Assembly: GCA_039621445.1 (NCBI GenBank)
Contig: CP154954.1
Location: 50,447,847-50,511,846, forward strand
DNA from: Euglena gracilis
Lineage: Eukaryota > Euglenida > Euglenophyceae > Euglenales
Direction: 5' to 3'
DNA: 64,000 nucleotides
A model generated the notes under the pieces. It did not search any database. It saw only the letters and a list, made by a program, of their open reading frames with translations, and was not told where the DNA came from. Both the position numbers and the translations under genes were made by a program. How positions within the stretch are numbered: position 1 is the stretch's first letter; each line of letters begins with the position of its first letter. Of this stretch, positions 36,300 through 48,292 are shown in pieces.

Positions 36300-38130
36300 C
36301 GACAGCCTTGCTGTATGTCAATCTCAACACAATGAAAGTATCCAAAATTTTTGGCGTTTGTTGGCATCTCCATCACGAGGGCTTTCTGGGTTCAATATCG
36401 GAGGTTTTCCAGTTTGAGGAAGGTGATCTCCTTGACTGCAGGCCTCCACCTTTCCACCCCACCACCCCAAAGACCAAAAATTTTTTTCCAGCGCTTTGTG
36501 CCGAAAATTTTGAGTAACAATTTTAGCCCAAAAGTTCCCAAAACGTCATTTTGGGTCGATGTGGGGGGGGGGGCAACTTTTTCTTACCGGTGCTTGTGTT
36601 GGGATGAAAATGGTCCATTTTGGCCGTGCCACTGTTCAGGTGGGTGTCGACCCCCCCATCTAATGTTTGAAAAGTGTCATATCCTTTGACTTCGGAGCTT
36701 TTCCATTTCCCTTTGCACCCTTGTCAAATACTGTCGTTCCATTATTGTGTGGTTTTTGATTCTGTGAGTGGGTCCTCAGTTTTATACCCCTCCTCCCCAA
36801 CTAATCTAAGCAACCCATATGCCACCGTGATGTGGCCTACACCTGGAGTCACAGGTTGTTTCTGTCCAGCTGTTTCCCGCGACGTTGATAGGGCTTATTT
36901 TTTCCACAAGAAGCCTGAATCGGTTCGGATATTGGCTGGAAAGATCAGTGTAGTACAGGCGAGTGTGAGGATTTGGCGTGCCGCCACACGAAACCTGCGT
37001 GCCGGGCTGATTGGGAACAGCTGAAACCCTATGGGTGGCCGGTGGGGGAGGCCCAACCCCCGGCCCTTACGATGTTTCGAGGACGCCGATTTTTTGGGTC
37101 AAAATTTTCGGTTGGTGCCTTCGACACCAAAGGAGCCTTTCCTTGCAAACTGCCTCGGTGGGTGACTACTCCACCAGGCCTGCTGTGGTGTGAATCGGTT
37201 TGTCAACTCGAATTTGAGATCCGGACTTAATAACAAGTTTCAGAGTGAATTACTTAGGATCTATTGAAAACGCTTTGAAAATTAGTTTGACGCTTCGGGA
37301 ATGTATGATAGAAATCCCACAAAACGCCCATTTCCCATGAAGTTTGCCCACGGTGTCTAGGAGCATTTGTGTGTCCGACCCCTGCAGGTTGCATAATTTG
37401 CATTTTTTTTGCACAATAATTTGCAAAAAGTCGCAATTTTGCATTTTCTTTGCATATTTTGCCCTCCGATTTTTTTTCCTGGCGTTTACACAGGCAAATT
37501 TCTCCATTTTCAACAACTGTAAGTTGAATAACTCATGGTTTTTTTTGGACCATTTTCACATTTTCAGTATTTGTATGTATGAAATATAAGTGGATGCAAC
37601 TCGGTGAACCAACCACAGTACTTGCAAGTTTGCTCCGTTTTCCTTTGGTGTTGCATTTTGGGCCAGCTGAAATTTTCGAAGTCCTCTCCAGAAGAAAATG
37701 CACAGCCCCGGGGAGCTCAAAGGAGTTTACATGCAACTTGTAATTTTTTTTTGCATTTTCTTGCACTTTTCTTGCATTTTTTTGCATTTCTTTTGCATTG
37801 AATATTTTGCATTGCATATTTTTGCTTCCGGCCAGAAAATGGCAACCAGTGGCTTTTCCTCACTTAGCATATTGCACATTTTTGGATTTTTTTTAGTGTT
37901 TTTCAAATTAAAAATTTTCAAGAAAATGAGAATTTTTGAATTTGTTTTCAAACAATCTGGGAATTTTCAACAACATCTGGTATCCGTCCGTTTTGAGGAT
38001 GGGGGGTCACCCCCCCCACCCCTCGCGTTGGGAGGGAGTGCAGCCCCCCCCCCCCCAGGACTTCCCATACACTCCTGAAGAAGTGGATGACTGGGTTTTA
38101 ATAATGGCAATGGTGTTCACAGGACCCTTT
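36300..38130. other. Mostly non-coding stretch
   Basis: A frame ending at 37,022 (VRILAGKISVVQASVRIWRA … NLRAGLIGNS) is a weak candidate terminal exon after GTAGTACAG; otherwise nothing. The DNA includes a GCGCTTTGTGCCG hairpin module near 36,485 and TTTTGCATTTT-type low-complexity stretches at 37,390-37,470 and 37,740-37,830. Confidence 0.4.
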
Positions 38131-38140
38131 CCTTTCACAG

Positions 38141-41020
38141 GGTACAGCGCCCCAACGCCCGGGGTCCTCAATGCACCAAGTGCTGCGGCCAGACTTCTCT
38201 CAAGGCAGGTCGCACCCTCCCCCTCCCTGGGGGCTGTTTGCTCTCGGCAGGGGGGTTGGGGGTTGGGGGTGGCTGGTGCCATAGCACGCTCTGGGGCTTT
38301 GGTGCTGGGGCTCGAAGAGGACCACTTCCAAGTGAAATCTGGCTGGATATGGCTCACGGCACCCCCCTCCCCCCTGGATTGTCAAAGGAAGTTCTGGCAG
38401 CGGCCCCTCCTGCTGTGCGCCGATGCCCCACCACCCCTGCCCGGCCCGCCGCCCCGGCCGACGTGTGCCTGGCCCGTCCAGTTGCTGCAGGCTGGGGTCC
38501 ACAGTGCACCGTGGGTTCCATTGTGTGGGTGGCTGACTGTGTTTTTGGCCCGGGTTTCCATTCCCCCATGGGCACACGGTGTTTGATAGGTTCACAGACT
38601 GTACCATCCCCCTCCTTGTCCAAGACACACAGTGTCGTTGCCCCCCCCCATTTCCAGGGTATCACCTGGCGTTTCTCATTGACGTATTGCCCAGGGTTTG
38701 ATATAAGGAGGGCGTACATGGTTTAGGTGGGGGGGTGTCCCCCCACCCCCCCCCCCCTCCTGGCCCGCAGGGGCACCTGCCAGGGGAGTCCGGACCGACC
38801 CTGGGGGGGGGTACCCGGGACCCCCCAAAAGGGTCATTTTTTTCCTCCGGCGCTTTGCGCCGAAATTTTTTTGCATTTTTGGCACATTTTTGCCCAAAAA
38901 GTGCCCAAAATGGCACTTTTGGTCGTTTTGGGGGGTCAAAAATTTTCGGTCACCCGGACCGCGCCACTGTTTAGGTGGGGGGGGTGTCCCCCCCACCGGG
39001 GGGGGGGTCTGGACTACCCCCACCTGTCCTTATATCAAACCCTGGTATTGTCCTTCAGAAGAACAAGGTCCTACCATTCTCCAAGTCGACCGTTCTCCAC
39101 GTCAATTGCATGAAGTGTGGTGACAAATTGGCCAGAGGCGGGGCAAGCATCAAGGGACACCAACGGTCTGGGACCAGGTGAGCATCATGCCAAGTCTGGA
39201 ATAAAGTCTGGACCCCATCCCCCCGGTCGACTGACCCCAGTTTTTGCTCAGCAATTGCATGTCCTGGACTACCTGAAGGGGAAGTGCACCCGGTCCCAAC
39301 CTGCGCGTGCCGGCCTTGCCGCAGTGGATGCCACTGTGCGTCTCCATGGGATGGAGGCACATGGATGCCCCCCCCCCCCCATTGCCCTGTGGGGGACGCG
39401 CAGTCTGCCGGTGTCGCTTCACCCACCCGGACCTGTCCAACTATCGCCAGCTGTCTGGGGCTGTGCAGTGCAAACCATTGCTAAGCTGTCTGCATGAAGT
39501 TGTCCCGGTGTGATTTGGTGTCATTCCTTTCCATCCCCTGGAGTGCTGCGTTTGGGTTGATGGCTGAAATGGCTGAAGTGGGCCACCCAGCACATGCCAG
39601 CCAGTTCTCGTTGGATTGTTCATCATACATTTCTTTGAGGTTTTGCATCCCCCCCCAGGGGTTCTGCTGCAGCCAGCCGCAATTTTGGCCCAGCCCAGCC
39701 GTAGCAGTTAGCCAGCCCCTTTTTGTTGGGCGCAGCCAAAAAATTTTGCGTGTGCAAAAAGTGTTCAAAATTGACCGAAAATGGTGTTTTTGAGGTTGCC
39801 AGATGCTTTTTTTTCCAGCGGTGTGAACTGCTGGCACGGCCAGGCTCAAGTACATCTTGGGTCCAGCCCCCCCCCCCCCCCCCCCGAAGGACGGGCTAGC
39901 CAGCCCAAATTTCTAGCCCTGGCCCAGCCCCCTCCCCTGGGTCTTTAACGAGACGTGTAGTTCGGATGTCATTGGGTGCCCGCTGGGCCATGGGGTGGCA
40001 TGGGCCCAGGCTGGCCGGCAGGTGTGCGAGGTGTGGGCGATGATGGGCCAGTGCAAGTTCGGGGCGAAGTGCAGCAAGCTGCACCCTGATCAGCTCCCCT
40101 CCCATTGTCGGTTGTGCCCCCTCCCCCCCCTCCCTCCCTGCGGTGTGGTGGGTTCCTTGCTATACCCCTCCTCCCCCACGTGTTATTGACCACCCATTTC
40201 GAGGAATGTTTTCCACACAGAAATGTCTTCTTTGTATGATGATTCGCAATCAGATGGGAACACTTCTGGTGAGGAAGTTATGGACCTGGATGTTTTTTTT
40301 TTGGGATGATTGCTGTTGAGCCCAATCCCCTCCCCCCCACAGTTGACCCCTCCTCTGTTGGGTCCAATTTGCCCCCCCCCAGCCCCCCCCCAGAACCCCC
40401 ACCCCCAGCACCGGTTTCTACCTGGCCGAGCGGGTGGGGAGACTGGATCGCCCTCCAATCCAACCCGGGCCTAGCACAGTTACCAATCCTGTTCTTTCTC
40501 ACACTGGGCACCGACCCCCCCCCCCTTTGTCCTGCGCCCCCGGAGGGGCCGTGGCCTCGTTGTGGTGGACCAGCCGCCCCCGCTAGCCGGGTCCCGCCCC
40601 CTCCCCTTCACCGCCGCGGTGCCCGCCTCGGCCGTCCACTGGATGCGGCACGCCGCCGCCTCCCCTGCCGTCCCGCCGCCCCCGCCTGCCCCCGCCCCGC
40701 TGCCTTCGACCACGGCGGTGCGCGGCCCCGGGGCTCAGGGGCCTGCTGTCGCCTGCCACGCCCACATACCACTGCAGTAAAGCCCCCCAAAATTCCCCGT
40801 TTGCGTGGGTAGTTGGTCCTGTTGGTCCAACGGGCCCCTGCTGGGGAGATCCAACTGGCAGAGTTCCGTCGGGCCTTCTTGGCCTCCTCTGGAGCCGAGT
40901 TGGGGAAGCCCCAACGTCCCCCGGTGGCCCCCGCGGCGGCGGAAACAGTGTACAATGTTGGAGAACCTGCTCCCCTGTGGACTAGTCGGATCCAGCCCGG
41001 AGGCAATCCATTGCCTTTGA
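38141..41020 (+). CDS. Second CCCH zinc-finger locus (paralogue of 24.9-28.3 kb)
   Basis: Candidate exons are 38,141-38,208 (YSAPTPGVLNAPSAAARLLS), 38,388-38,496 (EVLAAAPPAVRRCPTTPARP …), 39,059-39,177 (STVLHVNCMKCGDKLARGGA …, strong donor AG|GTGAGC), A' at 39,252-39,292 plus 39,404 onward, B at 40,010-40,110, 40,480-40,747, and 40,813-about 41,020. The first two join in phase 0. The B exon joins 40,480 by a split codon, giving PSHCRYQSCSFSHWAP (a further C-x4-C-x3-H) and then FVLRPRRGRGLVVVDQPP and a Pro/Ala-rich tail. A donor GTCGCC at 40,748 would lead in phase to LAEFRRAFLASSGAELGKPQ. Without it the frame stops at 40,778. A' does not fit the phase of its neighbours. Confidence 0.5.
38691..39045. 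mobile_element. CCAGGGTTYGATATAAGGA element, copy 2 (perfect 19-bp ends)
   Basis: CCAGGGTTTGATATAAGGA at 38,691-38,709 and its exact complement at 39,027-39,045. The flanks read TATTGCCC and TATTGTCC, an 8-9 bp target duplication with one mismatch. The interior is closely similar to copy 1, including GGAGGGCGTACATGGTTTAG, but about 100 bp shorter. It ends only 13 bp before the acceptor of the 39,059 exon. Confidence 0.75.
39059..39177 (+). CDS. CxxC-containing exon
   Basis: The acceptor TGTCCTTCAG and donor AG|GTGAGC are both strong. The reading KNKVLPFSKSTVLHVNCMKC then GDKLARGGASIKGHQRSGTR contains a CxxC knuckle in a basic context, fitting a nucleic-acid-binding protein. The polypyrimidine part of the acceptor is the flank of the adjacent inverted-repeat element. 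Confidence 0.55.
39252..39512 (+). pseudogene. Decayed zinc finger A'
   Basis: QLHVLDYLKGKCTR (to 39,292, donor GTCCCA exactly as in finger A) and, after ACGCGCAG, CRCRFTHPDLSNYRQL clearly match finger A (ICLDWIKGQCRR / CRYLHPDLTQFREL). Two defects are visible. The first Cys is Val (GTC for TGC), and joining the splice sites that work in finger A leaves the second half one base out of frame. An error in the sequence, or an unrecognised splice site, could explain the frame but not the lost Cys. Confidence 0.5.
40010..40747 (+). CDS. Zinc finger B (unsplit) and Pro-rich tail
   Basis: After GGGCCCAG the reading AGRQVCEVWAMMGQCKFGAK then CSKLHPDQLPSHCR gives an uninterrupted C-x8-C-x5-C-x3-H finger. 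Donor CG|GTTGTG and acceptor TAGCACAG join to RYQSCSFSHW in frame. The 3' exon has the most extreme third-position GC of the window (FTAAVPASAVHWMRHAAASP, PPPPPAPAPLPSTTAV). The same finger in the first locus carries an intron after CKFGPGQ. Confidence 0.6.
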
Positions 41021-41299
41021 CTAGGCCAGGGACCTGTGCATGGGGAGTGTTTTGCATCTCCACAATGCCATTTCTCCAAAATCTTTTATTGTTTGCAGTT
41101 CTTTGATCCATCACCTCACTCATTCCTGCCGCAATCTTAAAAGAACAAATTTCAACTCAATGTTACATCTTGTTTATACATTTTGGATGGTTTTCAACAA
41201 GACTGGGTATTTTCCTTGAAGGTCCCGGGTGACAACTCAGTGATTGTTCAGGTGGTTGGCAGCAACTTCAGTCCTCCAATGCTGATCATGTTTGAGCCC

Positions 41300-41395
41300 T
41301 CTTTTTGGCTGCTTTATCCCCGTTGACCTCCGTCACGGGGATGCAATCCGTGCTGTGCCAGCACACATCATCGATTCTTTTTTCCAACCACCAGG
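41300..41395 (+). CDS. Candidate exon
   Basis: LFGCFIPVDLRHGDAIRAVP then AHIIDSFFQPP reads to a donor G|GTATAAG at 41,396. The 5' edge is unclear, since an in-frame stop lies at about 41,283 and only GAG precedes the reading. Hydrophobic, no domain recognised. Confidence 0.3.
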
Positions 41396-41470
41396 TATAA
41401 GTTCACCCAATGGCTGCGCTTTGCCCATAGGGTCTGCTCTGTACATCACCGATTCTGTTCTGTGGTCTGC

Positions 41471-42432
<962 letters not shown>

Positions 42433-42439
42433 ATCCATG

Positions 42440-43640
42440 CAAAAGGCAAAGCTAAATCACACCACAGGCTATCTAAACAAGCACACACGCCATCGTAGCA
42501 GGGCGATGGGCCATGAATTAGATTTTGTTTGACATCTGCATTCATCACGTTATTTGACGTTGTTTGTGCTCTGCTTCCCCCATGCTTTTCAATGTCCATC
42601 CCCTTTCTCATCTCTCCCAGAAGTTGTCATCTTGTTTGTTTACCCTGTCGAGGAATTTCGTTCGTTTTTGAAATGAAGTGCTTTTTTCATGTTCATTTTC
42701 ATTTCAACAACACAGTTTTCCCCCTTGGAAGTAATCATTGCCCCCTGAAGCGCATGAGCCACCCAGGAACTTTGTCATGAAAACCCACATTTTGGGGGAG
42801 GGAGTGAACCATCAACGCCATGACACACCTAGCTCATAGTCTCTCTGTTTGTCTGCTATGTTGGGGGCTGATTTGAAGAAGCCAAACAAAATGAAATGAA
42901 TGATAGTCGCCCGGGGCCAACCTCCCTGGTGCCGTCGCGAACACCGCAGCCGCCTTGTTTCGCTGCCTCAGCGTTGCCCTTTGGGTCTCGCTGGCCTCCT
43001 TTTCACTCGTCCACTCTCTCCCCTCACAAGCTTGCGTAGCATTGGCGCAGATTGCCTTTTCTGTTGGTGGGACGTTATAAACTGTCAGTGCTTTGATGCG
43101 TCCCGCTATGAGTAAGGGATGGTAAAGTTTCAGCCTGGCATTCTTCCCTTCCCCCCTTTTGTCCAAGCACCGCCTTGTGTGAGATTTCAGCCAATTTTGA
43201 GTGTTTTTTTTGACATCTGTTGGTGGGTTTCAAACAAATTGGCCTCGGGAAATCACCTCCCCCTGGGTCCATTGAGTGGAATTATTTGCAGAGACTCTCC
43301 TTCGCCATACGTGCAAATTGCCCGTTGACAGTTGCAATCCTCCCCTGACATGCAATTTTGGCCACTTCCCCCCCCACCCCCCCTCCCTTTTTGTTTGTTT
43401 TTTTTTTTTTGTTTTTTTTTTTTTGGGTTTTTTTTTTTTTTTTTTTTTTTTTTTTGTTTTTTTTTTATTTGTTTGTTTTTTTTTTCTTTTTTTTTTTGTT
43501 TTTGTTTTTTGTTTTCGCTCCCCCTGTTTTCACCCACATGGGATGGGAGCTGTTTGGGGGGGGCATGCACGGTTGATGCTTGTGTTTGGCTGTTTGGGTA
43601 CCCCCCCCCGGGCCCTTGGCCCCCCCGCGTGTTGGCCCCC
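42440..43640. other. Nothing recognised
   Basis: Moderately GC-poor DNA with no exon I can support, ending in a T-rich tract. Confidence 0.45.
43397..43512. repeat. Interrupted poly-T tract
   Basis: About 115 bp of T with isolated G, A and C. It could be the mirror of a poly-A tail of a retroposed sequence on the minus strand, but no such sequence is recognised beside it. Confidence 0.9.
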
Positions 43641-43795
43641 CTCATTCTTACGTGCAAACTTGGCTCCCCTAAAGTTGGCTTTTGGCCTTTTGCGCATGGC
43701 CGCCGAATTTCTTAACGTGCAAACTTGGCCCCCCTAAGGTTGGCCCCCTGGCCTTACCTTCAACCATGGCCCGGGCAAAGCGCCCGGGGGGGGTA
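43640..43795. repeat. ACGTGCAAACTTGGCCCCCC family, copy 1
   Basis: Two partial units (CTTACGTGCAAACTTGGC and CTTAACGTGCAAACTTGGC) followed by TTCAACCATGGCCCGGGC. Relatives are at 48,600-48,690, 51,110-51,270 and 54,640-54,835 (ATCTTAACATGCAAACTT … CAGTCATGGCCTGGGCCAAG). Confidence 0.6.
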
Positions 43796-43883
43796 TTTCC
43801 ATGTCTGCACCAATGTTTGCACCGTGGTCGGCCGCCCATCTTCCCAGCCACCCAACCAATCACAGCCAGCCTTCTCTTGACAG

Positions 43884-44007
43884 AAGCCTGGCGGAGACGG
43901 CAGCACGCTTGCCGGCTGGCTGTCCCGCCAACACGACCGTGCCACCCCCCCTGTCCTCCCCGCCATGCTGCCATCTGTCCTCCTATGGCGTCCATCAATT
44001 ACTTGAA
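43884..44007 (+). CDS. Candidate exon, frame unresolved
   Basis: A good acceptor (CTTCTCTTGACAG) opens two GC3-rich frames: KPGGDGSTLAGWLSRQHDRA … to a stop near 44,005, and SLAETAARLPAGCPANTTVP … LSSYGVHQLLE continuing further. Both are protein-like, so I do not choose. No domain recognised. Confidence 0.35.
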
Positions 44008-45677
44008 CGGATGTGTCCAATACACAGCTTTCACCACAGAAATTACTGCCCCTGGATAGGCATTTGTAGGGCAACATCTACCCTCTCAAAATTCAAAAGT
44101 CTTAATTTATCCATTTTGCGAGTCCCAGGTGTGAAAGTCAAAACAACGTGCTCGTTGTAAGGTCCTGATTCTGAAATTACATATTTTTTTGACTGAAAAC
44201 CAGAACGAAATCTGTGGTCTCGGGTGAAACCTGGTCAAACCTGGTGATATCTGTGTGGGTTGACTTGGGGGGGGGGGAATGCTGATGTGAGTATCGTTTT
44301 TTTTTGAAGTTTTTTTTGGTTGTCTTTTTTGCAAATTGTGTTTTTTTTTGTGTTTTCATTTGTGTGAATTTTTCCCAAGCAATTTTTTGACCCTTTCTTG
44401 GAAAGTATTTCCCCATTATTTCCTCACGATCCATTGATATTCCTGACAGGGGGATAGGATGACAGAAGGAGGAGGTTACTCCTTACACCCGGAAAACTGT
44501 CTTGTCTTCCTGGAAAAAATCCTCTAACCTCAGTCCAATGCACTCACTCAACCGTCAAAAAAAAACAAAGTGGCCTAAAATAGAAAAATTATGTTGCGCA
44601 ACAATTTTCTTCTGTGAACAACTGAAGTCATTCAGGAGACGGCTTCCAGTGTCTTTTGGGTGGTCGGCAACCGGTGTATTTGGTGGACGATGGTATAGGA
44701 GCCCCAAGGCCATTTTTTTTATTATCCTGGTGCTAATTATGTACCCAAATCCATAGTCCCCAACCACATCAGCCGCCCTATTGCCATGCGTGGAGCTCCA
44801 AAATCCTGAAATGGTTTTTTGATGTCTTGGAAATGTTAAATAGCTTCAAACAGCGTGAATACAATGCGTCGATTTTCGAAATTTTTCAGTTGGAAAAACA
44901 CAAAAGTAATACAAAGTTTGGTATTGGTGCATTTGTATTTCTCCAGAAAAGGGTTTTTTTATTTTCTTTTACCCATCCTTTTAAAATTTTCTCCAAATTT
45001 TTTTCCGACACAGTAAATTCTCACAGTTCAAAATTCTTTCCGGAGGGGGTGTCGGTAACCAGAGAAGGTTATTTTTGAGAAGGTTGAAAAGAATGCTGTC
45101 ATCCCAATTGTCACCATATGAGAAGGAGAATGAATCCAGGCAGAAAGCCCATCTTACATTGATTTCGAAACGCCAATGAATGCGAGGAATTTCCGGCTCT
45201 CAATTCCAACAACACCAAAGACCAAAGTAGTGTGCGAATGGGCATTGTTTTTTTTTTGATTGCACATCTTCTCAAACGGTGGTTAATGGAGGGCGGTGTC
45301 CTTGGGGAAGGCTCCAGGAGACACACACTGGTCCGCCACTCTTGGCAGAAGTGCTGCTTTCCGCCTACGGCAGCCTATATCCGGTGGTGAAGGCTGCTGG
45401 GTTGGGTTTGGCTGGACTGGTGTGCTGAGTGGTGGTGCAAAAACAATAGGTTCTCCACTTTGAGGAGCACCGTGCTCTTGGGTGGGGGCGAGCTGGGTTG
45501 GTCTGCGGGTTTCCCCAGATTTCACCGAAATGTTTGGTTTAAAAATTTCGGCTTGCTACAACTCTCCTGCCTTCCTGTGGAAACAGAACATAGGCAGGTT
45601 TATTGCCTCGCTTGCTCTAGCCCACATTTTTTTGTGTTTTATCTGCCCAGCCTTTTTGGCAGCCCCACACCTGCCCC

Positions 45678-45755
45678 ACTATGTCCAACGACCCCCCCCC
45701 CCAGTTGGAGGACACCTCTGTCCAATGGCCACCCCCTGGTCGGAGGACATAGGGG
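45678..45755. repeat. CTATGTCCAACGACC fragment
   Basis: A short inverted unit: CTATGTCCAACGACCCCC … GGTCGGAGGACATAG. A reduced relative of the 11.5-kb element. Confidence 0.6.
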
Positions 45756-46026
45756 GGGTACTTGTATGTTGTCGCCCCCCCCCCCCCCTGAAAGTAGGAC
45801 CGGTCCCCCGATTCCCAGGTTCCATCGCAAGCGAGGGGGAAAATATGCACCGTGCAATTTTTGCAGTTTTCACATTTTGGGTTTTGCAGTTTTTTTTTGT
45901 ATTTTTTTGCAGTGGTTTTTGAAGAAAAACACCGCACACGTCAGTTTTTTGCAGGTTTTTCCCCCATCAGGCCAACCAAGGTTGAAGGATTGAGTCCTCA
46001 CGTTTGTGGATGTTAACATCCTCAAT

Positions 46027-46340
46027 CATCAGTCAGGCCGTATTTTAGTCGGCTGCCGACCCCACCCCGGGGGGGGGGGGGGCCTGCCTGGGCAGGCACT
46101 CCAAGGCACTCCCAATCTGACCCTCCGGGGGGGGGGGGCACACGGCCAAAAATGCCCAAGCACAGACCCCGGCGCCGAAGGCGCTGGGGAGCCAAAAATG
46201 ACATTTTTTCAAAGGAACATGCCTGGGCGCTGGCCGAAATCCGACCCCCCTCCCGGGGGGGGGGGGGTCGGTGTCTGCCTGGGCAGGCACCCCAAGGCAC
46301 GCCGGACCCCCCCTTCCCCCCCTCCGGGGTTGGTAAAAAA
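46027..46340. mobile_element. CCTGCCTGGGCAGGCACT hairpin element, copy 1
   Basis: Starts ATCAGTCAGGCCGTATTTTA; contains GCCTGCCTGGGCAGGCACTC (a palindrome), CACACGGCCAAAAATGCC, the GGCGCCGAAGGCGCTGGGG hairpin, a second CTGCCTGGGCAGGCAC, and ends in CCGGGGTTGGTAAAAA. Copy 2 (51,690-51,978) is nearly identical in the same orientation. Confidence 0.7.
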
Positions 46341-47261
46341 ACACTTTGCTGGGAGTTATAGAATGGGAGCTAGGAAAAGAAAGGTGTTTGGACCTCACTC
46401 CCCCCCCCTGTCATATCTCGACAGGTCTAATGTCAGATGGTTTTATGCTGACGAGACAAAGTCGTGACAATCATGCACTCTCGAGGACTTTCTTCACTTT
46501 CCAAACAATTTTCTTGTTTGACGAGAGTTATGTTGCCATGTTTTTATGGCGACATTTTAGAGGACTCCGGTTTTTGAAGGGTCGACATGCAAAAGGGGGG
46601 GTGTTGGTGTTGCCTGAAGAAATTGCCTGGTGTGTAGATAAAAAATGCAGCCTGTGTGTCAGCCATTTGGTTCAAAAGAAGGGAGCATTCAAATCAAATT
46701 GCACACTGTATTAAACTCCTTTCTGGGAAAGGAATTCAGCCAGAATCGCATACATGACATTGTATTTGTGTGATTTAATCTCATTATTATAAGCGTTATT
46801 AGATTTATTTACTTGCCATATTATTATTATTCATTAACTCATTCTTTTTGTTCTTCTCCTCTTGGTCTGTTGATGTTGTTAGTATTTCCACTCGTATCCC
46901 CCAACGCCTTCGATGCCAACTGCAAACCGGAGCCCTCTTTATATTTCTATTTGGATTTCATTTTTTGTTATTCCAGGCACAGGGATTCCTTTTTGAGGAC
47001 AATTCACACAGCTCTCCGTCAACTGCTTCAATTTCTTTTTGGGTGGGAGTCCCCAACACGAAACAAAGGTAATCCCTGGACAATGGAAATCTACATTTTA
47101 TCCGCTGTGACCATCTGACACCGTGTATGATTTGTCAGGGAACTGCCCGACACGTTTTTTTTTTTGCACAAAGCCGTTTTGGTATTTTTTTGGGGCAGGT
47201 GGGGGGGGGGAGCTGGGGCCAGGGTCCCTGGGGGTCGGGGGCAAGCAAGGTCGGGGCCTAT

Positions 47262-47350
47262 GAAATGACTGGCTGTGACCGGGTGCGACTGGGAATGACT
47301 GGGCGTGACTGTGCGTTGCTGAGCGTGATTTAAGTGACTGGGCGTGACAG
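47262..47350 (+). repeat. TGACTGGGCG short tandem repeat
   Basis: Eight or so imperfect units of (A)TGACTGGGCG/TGACCGGGTGCG in succession. Confidence 0.7.
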
Positions 47351-47374
47351 GAAACTTTCGCTACATCTGTCCCA

Positions 47375-47600
47375 GGGAATTTCTCAAGCTGGACCCCACC
47401 CTACCCCCGAAGGGGGGGGGGTCCAGCAAGCCAGCCAGCACCTTTTTTCCAGGCAGCACCTCCCAGCCGGGCTGCCCCCCCCCCCCCGCCCGGGGTCAAG
47501 TGGTGAGTTTTCGCAGCCTGGCAAAGCCGGACCGGCAAAAGCGCCAAAAGTTTTGAAAAAGTGGTTAAAAATGGTCAAAAATGGCTATTTTGGTACTTTT
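47375..47600 (+). repeat. GGAATTTCTCAAGC family, copy 2
   Basis: The longest copy: GGGAATTTCTCAAGCTGGAC, CCAGCACCTTTTTTCCAG, AGCCGGGCTG, a C-run, GTGAGTTTTCGCAGCCTGGC, AAAGCCGGAC and TTTTGAAAAAGTGG/TCAAAAATGGC. The hairpin and the alternation that follow are shared with about 2,050 and 5,660, tying those modules into one family. Confidence 0.65.
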
Positions 47601-47751
47601 TTTGGACCTCAAAAGTTTAGCTGAAAGATGTATCCAGGCTTGTTTTTGCCCCCCCCCCCCCCCTATTTCCACCGCCCTCCCTATCCCCCACGCCCCCCCC
47701 CCCCCCCCGGTCAGAGGACACCTTTTTGGAGGTTTGATGTTTTTTTTGCAG

Positions 47752-47907
47752 GTGTGTGAACACCGGCGGTTTGCCAGCCCTGAAAGGCTTTTCTCCACCC
47801 TGCAGGCCATTACAATGTTACAGGCCATCGTCCATTACAATGTTGCCTCTGGGGAGTTTTGTGCATTACGAGCGCTCCACCGGGGAGATAGTGCTTGCGG
47901 TTGTTGA
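47752..47907 (+). CDS. Candidate terminal exon
   Basis: The acceptor GTTTTTTTTGCAG is strong. The phase-0 reading VCEHRRFASPERLFSTLQAI, TMLQAIVHYNVASGEFCALR, ALHRGDSACGC ends at TGA (47,905). An internal imperfect duplication (TTACAATGTTACAGGCCATC / CCATTACAATGTTGCC) is visible. Cys/His content could bind metal; no family recognised. The sequence just upstream is a fragment of the TCAGAGGACACC repeat. Confidence 0.4.
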   Translation: MCEHRRFASPERLFSTLQAITMLQAIVHYNVASGEFCALRALHRGDSACGC

Positions 47908-48159
47908 AGGAGCTTCACCACACTCCCAACATTCCACCGTGACATTTTCGGGTGTTTGCTAGGTTGTATGATGGAGTGAAGATGGTTGATGGAATGCAGG
48001 GATTGTCGACTGGGTATCTTTGTTTTTTTGTGAAATCCTGCGGCGTGAAGGTGCGTTTTGGGTGTTATTTGAGGAAATATTTGTTGACAAGGCTAGAAAT
48101 GGGGGCGCGAAGCGCCGGAAGGAAAATTTTGACCTGTTTGGGGAGGTTTCGGCAAACTT

Positions 48160-48292
48160 TTTTTTCCCGACCCCTTGTCCAACCACCACCCCCCAGTCAG
48201 AGGACACCTTTTTGGTCACTACCCTATGTCCAACGACCACCCCCCCCCCCCCGGTCAGAGGACAGAGGTTACCGGTCGTTGGACATAGGGGG
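48160..48292. mobile_element. CTATGTCCAACGACC element, right-end copy
   Basis: TTGTCCAACCACCACC, GTCAGAGGACACCTTTTTGG, TCACTACCCTATGTCCAACG and GGTTACCGGTCGTTGGACAT AG. Nearly base-for-base the same as 11,765-11,893. Confidence 0.75.

Larger units (their letters stand above)
44050..47740. other. Repeat-rich stretch, no firm exon
   Basis: Holds dispersed repeats (45,678, 46,027, 47,262, 47,375) and AT-rich DNA. An AT-rich open frame at about 46,346-46,714 (… FDESYVAMFLWRHFRGLRFL …) and a Pro-rich minus-strand frame at 45,283-45,525 are protein-like by eye but have no splice or domain support. Confidence 0.4.

Noticed and set aside
36255-36580. Open frame overlapping a GCGCTTTGTGCCG hairpin module
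   Set aside because: Its sequence is explained by the dispersed repeat; no splice support.
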